A DNA stretch of 28,572 nucleotides, taken from the NCBI RefSeq assembly GCF_001039355.2, contig NW_019774959.1:83964-112535 (forward strand). Reading direction: 5' to 3'. Each line of letters opens with the position of its first letter. Position 1 is the stretch's first letter. A program made the position numbers and the translations under genes. The stretch comes from Lingula anatina. Its lineage: Eukaryota; Brachiopoda; Lingulata; Lingulida; Lingulidae. Positions 9,374-21,209 of this stretch are shown here, piece after piece. Below the pieces are notes generated by a model that saw nothing but the letters and a program-made list of their open reading frames with translations, did not search any database and was not told where the DNA came from.

Positions 9374-12110
9374 AAATATGCAATCTCTGTGCACACGGTG
9401 GTAATTAACAAACTCTCTGTTACATTGATAACCACATTTAATGCGTTAACGACAATTTGAATAGACTAAATTAAGAATTATGCTTATCAATGCAGGCATA
9501 AACACCACAAACAGAGCTACGTAATACACTTTCACGTGGAGCTTGTAGGTTGATATAATCGGCAAACATTTATGCTTCTTAACATTCTGTTGGATTAACA
9601 GCTCGACAAAATAAGTGCACATATTTTATGTTTCCGTGTCCAGAAGATATTTTTTAGATAAGAATGTCAGTCAATTTAACATTTTAATGTGTTGTAAAGC
9701 AATTTATTATCATCATTTTACCGTTGTTTGAAAACCTTTTTCCTAAGTTAAGATAACTCACATTGACCAAGTATACATTACACGTTGTACAAATACGTAT
9801 CCCGAACATAAAGTGCTTGAAATGAATGAGTTATACTATGTATGGATTGGTTATTGAGTTGTAAATGGAGATTGTCTGATATGATAATATTTTCGGATGA
9901 TTTAACTGGCACTGCAGGAGGGTATGTGTAGGTTTATGCGTTCTAAACTTATAACTTTCCAATTTCTACACAATATTGCGCTGTGCCTCACAAAGATTTC
10001 AATAAGTCTGTTGCCTTCTTCAGTTGTTGAAAACATTTATTTACTTTTATCCAAAAGTTTCTGACATAAGGATGGCTTCTCCCATCTAGCACTCTAAATT
10101 ACATAGTTATCACAATGTAATATAAAGTTTATGTTAAGGTCGTTCTCAGCTATATATATACTGCCAGGGAGGACTTACGCACTCAGCCTGAAAAATGGCT
10201 AGCTAGTGGCAGGTAAAGAGAAGGATAAGCAAAGCAAAAATACTCTACATTTGAACAACAGCACTACACGCACCATGGAACACTGTGCACCAACAACCCA
10301 ATACATTATTTTCAAATAGTTTGTAACATAAGGCAAACATTTCTGTATGTATTCTCGCCAAACTTTCATTACTATATAGCTTAAATGCTGTACATATTTC
10401 TATAATCAAATCTAAGTTTCAGTATGCATACCCTTTTTGTCTGCCATGTTAACTTTCTTCTCAAGTTAATACCAGTGCTGGAATAATAAAAGGCATGCAG
10501 TTACTATTTGTTATGGATAAAAGTAACTTGTATCCATCGTAGTAATACATAATCTGCCGAAAAGAAAGGGCAGAAAAAAAAATCAACTACTGGTTTTTCA
10601 ACTAACATAGGTGTACGCGTAAATAAATTTGGTGCACGACGCATTAAACTCTTTTGAACCTTGGATTTGGATTTTTTAAACAATTTTTGAACTGTATGTT
10701 TCATCTCTCACTCTAAAATTAATTCTCCTTCCTGGTTGATGAAATGAGCACAGCACGTTATATGAAAAAAGGATACATTGCAACGCACTTGCGTCTTACT
10801 TAAATGTAAGTGGTTGCATTAATGGAATTACTATAAGAGCCTACTGGTGTCTTGCGAATTAAAGAGTAGTCTTCGTTTTTTATAGATGATTTTGATGTTA
10901 ACATCAGATATATCTATTTATTACAAAGATGCACAAAACAGCAACCTATTTTATTTTGGATAATACGAGACTTGTAACATAAAATGCCGAATGCTGCAGA
11001 ATAGAGTTTTAGATCGTTTGAAATGACAAAATAGCTACCAACATTTACATTGCATAATTAAATGACAATTGCGTCAAAATATTTTAAACTTCAAAACTGT
11101 AAAGGGAAATAGTTGCACAAAGCGAAATACAGAAAAAAACTTATACTTACCAGTGCGTTAATCAAAAAGCAATCTTTTAATTGTCTTTATCAAACTGTAT
11201 GCTGTGCACGTTTCTCACACTGGAAGCCACCAAATGTTCCTTCCTGGTTGACGACACGAGCACAGCATGTGATATATGAAATATAGAATATCAAATCACG
11301 GAAGTCTCACTTTACTGGCCGCATATCTTTTGTAGCACACATCCCATACCGGAAAGTCATAAAGAGGCTTCCTTCATTTCAGTTTTGCTTGAGATTAATT
11401 AGACCCGAGACGTGCTATGAAACTTCAAAATGATTGGAAACTCTGCCATCCCGGAAGAACATCTGTAAGATTGCACTGTATTTAGTCCTGGGGCCCACTT
11501 TATGTATCATAGTTTTAATTGTAAATATCAACGTATTTGTCAAGCGCTTAGTTGAGCCGCCTTTATGTACAACTGTAACAATCCGAATATAAAGAGTGCA
11601 CTATAGCTGTTTTTCATTCTGGCTTATCAGGGAAATTCTGAGGAATTGAAATAAATTTAAAAAACTATACAGAATAGAAAGGGCGATGACCGATTGTTTT
11701 TGTGGGTGAATATTAGATGAACATGAAATGAAGCTAAACTATTCACCTTTTGTCACTCTTATCCTTTTATCTGAGCGATAGAAAAGTGAAAGTCCGTATT
11801 AACGGTCCGCTATCTTGACCAAAGTTCCAGCTTGACAAAATGGCAATGGCTTCCAACACCGTGAATTCTGCCTCTACACTGTTGCCGTACGGAAAGAGAC
11901 ATGCGGGCAATTCATGGGCACTGTACGGACGTCGCATGGTCTGTGTAACCTTGACTTAAGTTTTTGCTAAATTTGAGAAAGCGATTAATAAGTAAATTTA
12001 TTTTTAAAAAATGTTTTTTAAAACTTGGATTTTACAGTAAGAAAAAGGCAAATTTAATCTTACACACCTGTCTTTGATTTTTGTCCATAATTCGTATAAA
12101 AGAAGATTTT
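9374..12110. other. Intergenic stretch without recognised genes
   Basis: Only short ORFs without recognisable domains. A diverged direct repeat lies at 10687-10767 and 11190-11281 (core TCCTTCCTGGTTGA then GAGCACAGCA). No RPN2 exon 10 or later was found on either strand here, which matters for interpreting gene copy B. Confidence 0.5.
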
Positions 12111-12692
12111 TCACCACTTAGTGTAATAAAATGTATCTGGTTGAGGGATAGCGTCTTCCCAAACTAAGTTTCTGCGGAGTCTTTTATGAATGTCTCGGGT
12201 AAAGCTGCTTTCCATTTGGTGGCGGTAGTTAAGGTTAAAGGATTGGAATTTTGGTACCTTGTTTCTTGCAACTTTTCCAACAAATTTTCCAATATACTTC
12301 ACTCCTCGTAGTTGCAGGTAATTTGAAGGGGCGGCAGCTTGTCTTGACGTTGGAATTTGAACAAACCTTATTGCCTTTTCTCCAGATTTGAAGTTGTCTA
12401 TTTGCTTAAATTTTCCTGGGAAACACTTTTCATGCTCTAAGTTTGTGTCTCTATCCTTTTCGCTTACATTTACACCAGTTTGGTTAATTTCATTGTTCTT
12501 ACAATCATCACGGTAGTTCGCCATTTTGTGGTTTATGTGGTAGGTGCTGGATACCACTTTCCCTACGGCGTCGATAAATTGTGGTCCTGGAACACAGAGC
12601 ACGAACAAATAAACCGCCACGGCGACCAGTGATGCCACTGACGCGAGGCTGGCCTGAAATGAAGCGAACCCAGATCGTAACAGTCGAACCAT
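12111..12692 (-). CDS. Unrecognised type II membrane protein ORF (193 aa), possibly a first coding exon
   Basis: Intact minus-strand ORF. The frame is open further upstream, but the codon at 12771-12773 is GTG; the first ATG is 12690-12692, with A at -3 and G at +4, so I start there. Near the N-terminus a hydrophobic segment of about 24 residues (around residues 10-37, SVASLVAVAVYLFVLC) follows a few basic residues. After it come a polar stem with sequons NQT and NVS and a basic C-terminal part ending in FYYTKW. The shape (short cytosolic end, one membrane span, glycosylated stem) is that of Golgi type II enzymes such as sulfotransferases or glycosyltransferases, but I see no catalytic motif. 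It may be exon 1 of a longer gene or a chance ORF. It lies between the two fusion-gene copies, on the same strand. Confidence 0.5.
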   Translation of the reverse strand: MVRLLRSGFASFQASLASVASLVAVAVYLFVLCVPGPQFIDAVGKVVSSTYHINHKMANYRDDCKNNEINQTGVNVSEKDRDTNLEHEKCFPGKFKQIDNFKSGEKAIRFVQIPTSRQAAAPSNYLQLRGVKYIGKFVGKVARNKVPKFQSFNLNYRHQMESSFTRDIHKRLRRNLVWEDAIPQPDTFYYTKW

Positions 12693-13225
12693 TGTCTCCA
12701 AATCCAAGCAGGTTTGCCGTGGTCTGCGTGAGGCCTCTTGCCAACCCGCTAGTCTCAAGACGCCAGTTGGCACGTTTCAGGTCTAAAGTCTCCCCTTTTA
12801 ACGAGCCACGTCACCTAGTGGCGTCTCTGAACATTCAGTCGTACATACACGTATATGCAGAATATCTAACCACAGGTTATCACCAAATAGACAAAGCCAA
12901 TTGCAACAATACCTGAAGTGACATTATCATAGAGCACCAGCCAATAAAAGCAAAAGCCAACCGGAGACCCATCTGTTGAAAATACAGTTATGGGTTAGAG
13001 TGTGTTGAACCTTCCCTCTGGTTCAAATAACCAATCAGAGAATAAAGGCACCAGGACTAAGTTTACAATTACGGTGGAACATTTCCGGTTTTATTCCGAG
13101 TCCAGGGGTGCACCGAAATACTTAAAGATCTTCGCGATTTCGCGTCAATTTGTGAATTTTAGTTTGATTGCATCGCTGTTTAATTTACATGAATCAAGTC
13201 AAGGCAATGGGTTTATTTTTTATTC

Positions 13226-13256
<31 letters not shown>

Positions 13257-13818
13257 TTTGCCATAAGGACTTTAAAGAAAAAAAGACCTAAAAAATGAAA
13301 TTGAATATAAAAATAAAAATAAAAAGATATTTGTCTGATTACCGATAATTTGTTTTATAAAGTTAAAAATGCTATAAAGTTAAGATTAAGTAAAGGCAAA
13401 GTTAATCGTAGTTATTTGTTGACTTACTGTTAAAGCCAAATCACAAAAACTGAAACTGAGGAAACTGCGATTATCAGCAAAGCATTTTATTTATTGTCTT
13501 GCAGTGTGATAGGAATACAAAATGAAGTGCCACCCCTTGTATACCTGCTTTTATACGTGAACTTAAATTACATTCTAAATGAACTTCTATAACTGACATG
13601 CAACATGTCATGCCTTAAGACCTTAAAACTTAATTGTGGGTACAATTATCATTAACGAATATGTAAATCACATATATGGAAATGAGCTATTAGTGCAATT
13701 AATAGTTCACCACATGCAAACTGTCATGATTAGATCCATCTGAATATATAAATTAATTGAACGAATATGTAAATCACATGTATTCAAATTTATACTATCA
13801 GCACTAATTAACGGTTCA
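12693..13818. other. Intergenic: upstream of the membrane-protein ORF, downstream of gene copy B
   Basis: On the minus strand a TGACGTGG CRE-like site near 12811 and CCAAT-type motifs near 12940 and 13030 could belong to the 12692 ORF promoter. A (TTTA)n microsatellite lies at 13226-13259. A 57-60 bp direct repeat (AACGAATATGTAAATCACAT) at 13654 and 13760, period 106, lies in the 3' flank of copy B. TTTATTT at 13485-13493 gives AATAAA on the minus strand, a possible poly(A) signal for copy B. Confidence 0.4.
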
Positions 13819-15556
13819 CTACAACGTAGCTCCATCTTCTTTGTTCGGGTGCACGTCTGCTTCAACCTCATTCACCATAGAATGGCTGCTCACACTTGAA
13901 ACCATGTCACTGTTTTTGAAATCACCTACGTCAACCACATCTACATGTAATTCTCTTTCCCCTCGTCCATTTACACCGAGATCTGGACAACGGAGTGAAG
14001 TAACTTGTGAATCATGGTCATTTTGAGCAGGAGGCTGAACCCGCATGCTTTCAAGAGAGATGGATGACAGAGAAACAATACTAGTGGACGTGTCATTTTG
14101 GGAGATGACGGACCGACTGCGATCTTTTCGCAACGCGACTTTCCCCAGGGCTGATGGAACTTGTCTCAGTTTGTTTCCCAGGGTACCAAGACCAGATGAC
14201 GTCATGGACTTAGCATCACGTGACCTGCTTAGCTCAACGTCACGTGCCAAGACAGACTGAGACCGACTAGATGATTCAATGTGTGTGGTGTGAACGCAAG
14301 GGCTGGAGATGCTGTGACTCACATTTTCCACGCTGTCCACGCTCCGTGATATACCCTCGCGTGTTCTCGTCCAGACCTTGCGCAGCCTGGTCCACAAGGT
14401 CGCACAGCGTCTTTTTGCTAAAGAAACCACTGCATACAACTCGTGTCGGTATTTAGGCGCGCTGAAGCAGTACAGCCAGAAATTAATTGAGTGGTTGATA
14501 TAAAAGAGAAGAACGGATACCGTATACACCCACTGAGGGGTGACGCTTTGTGTCGTGTCCCACATATTGATTGTCCCTGTGTTGAGAAGATTGACTGGTG
14601 CCACAAGAATGACGTAAGCAAACGTCACAGCGAGGAGCATCCGCGTGACTTGCCTTTGGCTTTTCTCTCGCAAATCAAGAGTGCGCATTTTGTGGTTCGC
14701 CGTACGGTGTTGCCCAGTATCCTTTCGGTCATCTGGCGCAGATTGACTTCGTACTCTTCCAGTCGCCTTCCTTGTCTCGTGGATTATGAGGGAGTTAATA
14801 ACCAGAAGTGACGTCAGAGGTATGATCCAATACAACGTTGACGAAAGCCACTTGTGGATGTAAGCATAGTACGAAAGTGTACCGTGACTTCCGACCGGTC
14901 TGATCTCGTAGACGAGAAAGTTCCAACATATTGTGGTATTGCACTCCGGTATATATTCGTAAAGTAGATCAGTAAAGAGAATGGGCGAATTGATAACTAA
15001 TACGAACACGGCGACACCGATAATTATCCATCTGGTTCTCTTCATGGTGCAGTGTGTGCTCGCCTTGATGGGGAACCTCACTTTCACAAATCTTTCCGCG
15101 CTCATTATGGTTAAAATCAGTCCGGTGTGCTCTGGCGCGGAGTAGAACACGAATAAGGCCATTTTACACAGAGCTGGATTGCGAGATATGACGTCAACGT
15201 CCACGTCATACTCCAACAAAAACATAAAACCGTCCAAGAGTAGCATCGAGTCCGATATAGCTACGGAGATCATGAAGTTGCAAGTTGTAGTGTGACGCAG
15301 TGATTTTCGGCAGAACACAGCAATTGAGAGAAGATTGAAGAAGATTCCTAATGAATAAATCAAACATCGAGAGATTCTTCTGGTTAGAACTACGCCAGGG
15401 TTTGCTCCGGCCCCTAAGTACCGCGGCATAGTGCAGTTAGTGATAGAACCCGCCGTGATGTCACTTTGATTATGCGTATGATATCCGGAATGTGACCCTA
15501 CAGTAGTTGTCCGCCCCAGAACCTCTTGCGGCTTGTTGGGTAACTCATACACAGCC
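13819..15556 (-). CDS. Copy B terminal exon: class A (rhodopsin-like) 7TM receptor, in-frame 3' exon of an RPN2-receptor fusion
   Basis: Open frame of 577 residues from Val (GTG, 15550-15552) to stop 13819-13821. All seven helices are visible: TM1 about 63-80, TM2 92-113 with the VAISD motif, TM3 129-152 ending in SAERF in place of DRY, TM4 with the conserved Trp at 175, TM5 with IIPLTS at 243-248, TM6 at 303-322 ending VAPVN, TM7 at 345-365 with NHSINFWLYCF. Cys129 and a Cys in ECL2 (CNTTIC) can form the usual disulfide. The tail is about 200 residues, basic and Ser-rich. TM7 resembles invertebrate FMRFamide/TRH-type peptide receptors (family recognition; ligand unknown). The exon starts at a good acceptor (minus strand CCTTTTCAG, exon base 15556). 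The frame stays open into the intron to a stop at 15619-15621 with no ATG. The only ATG before TM1 is codon 42 (15427-15429); the sequons NQS and NCT lie upstream of it. Confidence 0.95.
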
Positions 15557-15559
15557 CTG

Positions 15560-15700
15560 AAAAGGTCAACATCAACATATGCAATCTTTAAGGTTGACGT
15601 AAAATATAGTGCTAAAAGTCAACATCACAAAACCATGCTAAAGGTCAACTTCAGTAAATTAAGCAATGAAGGTCAACACTACAAAAAAGTCAACATCATA
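15560..15700. repeat. Degenerate ~27-bp repeats with AGGTCA cores, copy B
   Basis: Same array as in copy A, partly decayed (AAGTCA at the third position) and followed by a longer poly-T tract at 15744-15781. Confidence 0.6.
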
Positions 15701-16191
15701 AAATGTACCACTTTGAAAAGTATTCAAACTTGCATGATGATGATTTTTTTTTTTTTTTTTTTTTTTCTTTTTTTTTTTTTTGTAAATAAAAACATCCGTT
15801 TTGTTAATTTCCAAGCTATATAGTTCTCATTTATTATTAGTAACTATGGCGGAGGTACTTGAAATTTTATGAGTCATATTAAAAATATATAACAGCCTCT
15901 ATGTGGATCAGTGAATTTCTTCAACACTCTCAGGCTTTACAGCCTTCAGGTCATCGTTTCTAAACATCACTTCCACAAAAACTTCTATTTAAATAACGAA
16001 TGTAAAAAACAAACAAACAAACAAACTAAAACAATGCCACCTGAAAGTGCCCATTATCCACCAGACTGGATCTTCAAAAGAATCAAGGACATTGCCATTT
16101 GATATTTTTAATAACCCCCACCCCCCAAAAAAATGGTTTTCAAATTGAATAACTGTTCCAAAGAGATAGATTAACTATTAAATGCACTCAC

Positions 16192-19100
16192 TTGTCATCT
16201 GTTGCAGGTGTGAACTGCTTCTTGCTCAAGACAACGGCGTCGTCACCAAGGTTACGCCCAGTGTCCTCGGTGACAGTCATGGCACCAAGACTCACCCCCA
16301 GGATGTTACGCACACGGACCTAGGACACAAGAAAAAATGTTTATGCCCTTAAAGCAATTTTCATTAAAAGTATGAGTCACTTGTTCACATTAGGTATTCA
16401 CAAAAAATTAAGGTCAACATTCATATATATCAATAGATTCAAAGCCTGGTTTTTTTTAAATAAAACATCCATATACGAGAACTCAATTTCCAATCAGGAC
16501 TTTTCTTTTATCCAATTTTGCATTTTTGCCGTATCGGCCGAACCTCCTTACATTAAAAAAATAGATGATTTAATGTTTCCACTCCCTTTCACAAAATGTG
16601 CATCGTGAGTTATTTTTTACTTTGATTTTATATAAATACACGTTAGTAGCTAAAATCCTGTGCACTATTCGATACTGCAACCACCTTATACTTGTATCTA
16701 CAGTGCACTGAAAAATATTTCTGTATACATTTTTCCAGTTGAATTTATCTCCCAAGTTGAACATCGTTTCCCATTTCGATTCTGCACACGGTTTATTACT
16801 CTTAATAATTATGTCATATATTGATCTGGATCCTTTTGAATCCTTACAAATAATCAAAGCAGCTTGGTAGAGAGAAAAATAGCTATTTCCCCCCCCCCCC
16901 ACACACACACACACACACACACTCCACATTAATCTCCCTACATTTATCACAAGTTTTTATATCACTCAGTATTTTTTTTAATTTTTCAAACATTTTCACA
17001 TAAAAAGTCTGGGTAAGTCAGTATGTGCAAAATACTGAAAAGTTGACAAAAAGGTTAAGACAAAAATTTACATTATATTTTTCCTTTCTTCTGGCCTTCT
17101 CATGTAGTGATTATGAGCTCTCTCTTATTATTTTCTAAAATTTCTCACGTTTTTAGATTTTTACCTTTACTTTGGGAGAGCTTGCGGACACTGCCACTGG
17201 GCTGGCCAGAGTAACTGCTACTGGAATGTGGAACTGAAAAATAAACCACACTTTTATAAACATCAGAATCTTTGTTAATCTATGGTACATAACATTTGTT
17301 TTTTACCTGATAGATTTTCAACATCAGTCAAGTAATGACAAATTCTATTCACATCACCAAAAAGGAGACAAATCTTTCAGAAGAAAAAAACCATCATATG
17401 ACTCTAAGATCCTTTTCAACTACTTTTTACAAGATGAAATTTAAACCCAAATACAAACAACTAAAATAATTTTATTTAAACAATCGAAAAAAAAAATCTT
17501 GCAAAAGATTGGGAAAGTTCCCCCTCTTATATTTCCACTGCTCACCTTATTATCTGTGAGTGTTTTGACAGCTGAGAGCAGATGTGCTGCCGTCTTCAGC
17601 TGCTGTACCGACTTCCGACTCAGGAAATAGTTGGCAAATTTTATAATCTTCTCCTGAAAATATTGACAGGAAAGCTTCATTACAATGTTTTCAAGATAAG
17701 ACATTTCATCGCAGAATCAAACAAGGAAACACTGAATTCATAACAAAATTCTTTTTACAGCAAAGCGAATCAGGTGTACAACCTTTGCAGATTTTCTTTC
17801 TGCAAAACTTTAAATTCATTGATGAGTGAAGAACATTTCAATAACCCAAGGTTAAGAAATTCAAAAAGGGAAAAAACTGTACCATTGGATTAAAACATGT
17901 ACAAATAAATAAATAAAGTAATAAATTCCCAAATTTTCTCCTTACCTCATCTATAGGAGGGACCTTGTTAACCTTTGTTGCCAGTTTATAAGCTGAGTCA
18001 ATTACAACTGACGTTGTAAACAGCCCTCCTTCGAACTGTAAATATTTATCATCGACCTCGTCGGCTTGTGCGACCACATCCTCTATTCTATCAAAGAATT
18101 TGCTGACATCCCCACTGAGTTGGGCAGCTGCTAAGAAGGCATAGCCCAGACTGAAGTGAAACAGGTTAATATTTAAATTTTTAGCGGTTAGATTTTTTTA
18201 ATTCTTTCACATTTTAAGAGTCCCGTTGTTCATACAGAGAGAACAGTTCTTACTTTTAAACAGGTTTTATAATTCAAATTAGTAAATGTCAGTAAGGAAT
18301 ACATTATGGAACCTGCACATTGTACTAAATGCTAAATGCTGGTAGCAATGGTCAGACAACAGTTTTTTTTTTTTTTTTTTTTTTTTTTTTGAGAGGGGGA
18401 GGGAGGGGTTGGGTAGGGGGTGGGTACTACAAGCTGTGAGTGTAATACATTATATGTGTTTATATGCTGGTCTCACCTGAGAGGGCTGTCATCTTTTTTC
18501 ACTACCTCCAGCAGGGTCTGGCTGGCTGTGGCTGAGTCCACTAAAACAACAGAGAAAATAATTAAATAAAAATCTCCAAAAAGGAAAATTTTTATGAAAA
18601 AAAGAAATTTTTAAGAAATGGTAAAAGTACGGTATTAAGAGCTCGAAAATGGTTTGTAAAATTCTGAACATATTTAAATATCATATAAAGAGAAAATATT
18701 TAAAATTTAAAAGAAAATTTAAGTTTGCCTGTGTACCAACAAAATGAAGTTTTTTCCAAACTTTGGCTCAATAGGTTTCAGAAAAAAAAGAAATTCAAAA
18801 CCAGCTTACCTGTCACACCCAGATTTTTTGCTGCTAAAATTGCATAGTAAATATTCACCACTGGCTGATCTGTCTTCAGACTCTCTGCAATTGTCTCCTT
18901 GGCAGTGTTCGCTGTCAGCTAAAGTATACATAAAATGTCATTTCAGTATTCAATTATCATGTTTGAAAAAAGCTATTATTTACAACAAAACATTTAATAA
19001 ATAAATGAATAAATGAATAAATATTTATTTATATTCAACAGTCTGAACCTCAAAATCTATCAGTTGATGCTTGTGCAATGATTAAACAAAGTTTTTGTCT

Positions 19101-19554
19101 CACAGCAAAATATCATCAAGTTTGGCAGAAGGGTTGTAATGCAGAAAACTATTACAACAAAACAAAATAAAAGATATTCCTAAAGAAGGATAATCCCTGT
19201 CCAAGAATTACCCAGCTATTGCCTACCTGGCATCCACCCAAATTTTTGGCCGCTGAAGAGGCAAAGAATAAACTTTCTACGTTACTCTGGTCCAAGTTGA
19301 CTTGAAGATAGTTGCATACGTCCTTAAAAAAATTAACTAAATTGGTAAAAAAAATAATCAAATGCAAAAATTGCGAAACATAATGCAGAGCTAACAGTAT
19401 TTCAGTTGTACAAATAAATTAGTGCATATATAAGTTTTAAAAACTTATCTTATACATTAAAATAAATAAACATGATCTTCTTAAATCTTAATATCAATTT
19501 TTATATATTCATTCAAAAAATTATTATTTATTGCAAAGAGAGCAAACAAGCAAA

Positions 19555-19590
<36 letters not shown>

Positions 19591-20408
19591 GAAGAGTCAA
19601 CTGTATCTACTAACCTTAGAGTTAGGGATGACTACCCCCAGCAGCTTCAGCCCCATGATGGAGTAGTGGGCAGACTCTACGTCTGAATACGGTGCTGCTG
19701 CTTCAAACACTGACCTCAGTCGAGCCTGATCAGCGGTAGAAAAATATGATGAAGGCGTCAAAGCCTGTCCCATTATGGACAACAAGGCAAACGCAACTAA
19801 TAATACGGTACCTGAAATGAATAATTGTATACATGATGATTTATTGATGTCTACAGGCGTATAATCTTCATGCATTTATTTATTTTCTACACTTGCTTGC
19901 ATCATTATCTACTCAGCGTGTTTCTACTTATTATTAATTATTTTGATTTTATTACTATAATTGTAATAACTGTTGTCAATTCTATTTTTCTATACTTGCC
20001 TTTAATTCTTTTACCTCCCCCCCCCCCCGAAATCAAGTGAACGCAGGGGCAAGTTCCCTGCAGTTGAGCAATTATGATATAGACATCAGTTCTACAAATC
20101 TTAACAGCACAAAAATAACTTGAACTGATATGCATGGATGTGAAAAACACCCATGTGCCAAGAAACAAATCTGAATCCTTGAGTTAGTCAACTAGAAAAC
20201 CCAACTTTAAAAGAGTCAAACTTTCAAAGCGTGTAATTTTATGGACTGTATAAAAGATATAAATGAACCATTAACTGCATATGATAAACAGAACTGTATA
20301 ACAAATATTGGTTTCTTTTATTTCTTTTCGCTGACACAAACTTAAAGACAAAAAAGTTAAAAGTTAGAAATATATTGATGTGGCACATAAGCACCCACAT
20401 GTCAACAT
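16192..20408 (-). CDS. RPN2: Copy B RPN2 (ribophorin II) 5' exons 1-9: signal peptide and N-terminal luminal domain
   Basis: RPN2 is a subunit of the ER oligosaccharyltransferase. Nine minus-strand exons with GT/AG borders: 20399-20408, 19615-19811, 19227-19322, 18810-18918, 18477-18540, 17946-18150, 17546-17653, 17165-17233, 16192-16319. They total 986 nt with compatible phases, giving 328 codons plus two bases. Exon 1 is ATG TTG ACA T after a perfect GCCGCC Kozak; joined to exon 2 it gives a signal peptide (MLTC then TVLLVAFALL) cleaved near GQA/LTPSSY. Recognisable RPN2 blocks are ALTPSSY, YSIMGLKLLGVVIPNSK, VNLDQSNVESLFFAS, DDKYLQFEGGLFTT, the exon 8 stretch FHIPVAVT, and exon 9 VRVRNILGVSLGAM to QFTPATDDK. 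The product stops about halfway through normal RPN2; its second luminal part and C-terminal membrane segments are absent. Exon 9 ends in phase 2 and splices in frame to the 7TM exon. Exon 1 is the least certain; an ATG inside intron 1 could instead extend exon 2. Confidence 0.92.
16570..16950 (-). pseudogene. LINE reverse-transcriptase ORF2 C-terminal fragment in copy B intron 8
   Basis: Minus-strand reading TSIRWLQYRIVHRILATN, then NSRCTFCERE, the conserved C-terminal Q-RI-HRI-TN and C-FC-E motifs of LINE ORF2 proteins. A shift into another frame then gives HLFF, a stop and CKEVRPI, the usual H-LF-C continuation, so the fragment is frameshifted. It is truncated at the 5' side by a poly-C/(AC)n tract at 16889-16922. 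Absent from copy A. Confidence 0.75.
18363..18390. repeat. Poly-T tract in copy B intron 5
   Basis: 28 T in a row followed by a purine-rich GAGAGGGGGAGGG segment; copy A has a shorter T run at about 4016-4028. Confidence 0.95.
19556..19590. repeat. (ATT)n microsatellite in copy B intron 2
   Basis: About 12 uninterrupted ATT units; copy A has only a short interrupted version near 5270-5305. Confidence 0.95.
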
Positions 20409-20880
20409 GGCGGCTACCGGCTAGAATCCGCACCGGAATTTTCTTTCAAAGTCGCCGCATTGCAAAGTGACCCCAACTTGACAGTAAGATCCGTGTATGG
20501 CGGAGCAAAGTGAATTCCATTTCATCAGTAAATGAAAAAAAACGGCCGTATTTCCTTTTCATTTGATAAATGAGTAGTAATAGAAGGACGCGAGATGTAG
20601 TAAAAAAATGGCAGAATGTGGCAGAATCTTTTGTATCATCTGTTTTATAACTATTTTTATTTGATTTATGTGTTTTACTTCACTAAAATGGAGACGCTTT
20701 TATTGGTTGACGTAACAGGTGAATACACAAGCTTTGAAAGGTAGGTGTTTGTTTACTTTTGAATTGGATGAGCAAAAAGAAAAGTGATATGAAATTGAAC
20801 AGTTAAACGCGTCTCGCAATATGTAAATAAACAGGGACCGCTATCAATCAGGTGAGACTATTATAATTTACAAAGAGAGA
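20409..20880 (-). promoter_or_regulatory. Copy B promoter and 5' leader of the fusion gene
   Basis: Direct copy of the region upstream of copy A exon 1. The minus strand has TTACGTCA followed by CCAAT near 20700-20716, and a GCCGCC Kozak before the ATG. The AAAATGAAAA-rich transposon end occurs again around 20490-20580. Small deletions distinguish it from copy A, for example about 10 bp near 20440. Confidence 0.5.
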
Positions 20881-20936
20881 GGTATACATACCAAATACCT
20901 AGAGTATTGTGATAGTGTGTGGTTCGCAAACACTTA

Positions 20937-21162
20937 CACCCCATTTCCATAGATTTTTAGATCGATCTATCCCTGTGGGGAGTCTCACTAGATTACTGTC
21001 AGCTTGGCCGGCTTAAGCGTCTGTCCCGCCTACTAAAAGCTGTAAGGGGGTAATTAACTATGGTGCCCGCTCGGCTGACTGCAATTTAGTGTGAACCCCT
21101 AGGGAGTTAGATCGATCTAAATCTTAATCTCTAGATCGATCTAAATCTCTTGGAAAGCACCC
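20937..21162 (-). mobile_element. PIF/Harbinger-like MITE, copy 2 (226 bp)
   Basis: Same family as the 6577-6791 element but in the opposite orientation. Flanked by TTA at 20934-20936 and 21163-21165. The site is empty in copy A (near 6860) and in the inverted copy (near 22635), so this is an independent insertion after the promoter copies arose. Confidence 0.8.
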
Positions 21163-21209
21163 TTAGTTCATAAACTTCGCCTTTTACTAGAGTGAACTGT
21201 ACAGCGGTC

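Noticed and set aside
12581-12916. Plus-strand ORF of 111 codons
   Set aside because: Antisense shadow of the type II membrane ORF and its leader; no domain.
13002-13298. Plus-strand ORF of 98 codons
   Set aside because: Its C-terminal part is the translation of the (TTTA)n microsatellite; no domain.
13819-15429. Stand-alone receptor starting at Met codon 42 in copy B
   Set aside because: Possible, but copy A lacks this codon, the frame and sequons extend upstream, and an acceptor lies at the exon start.
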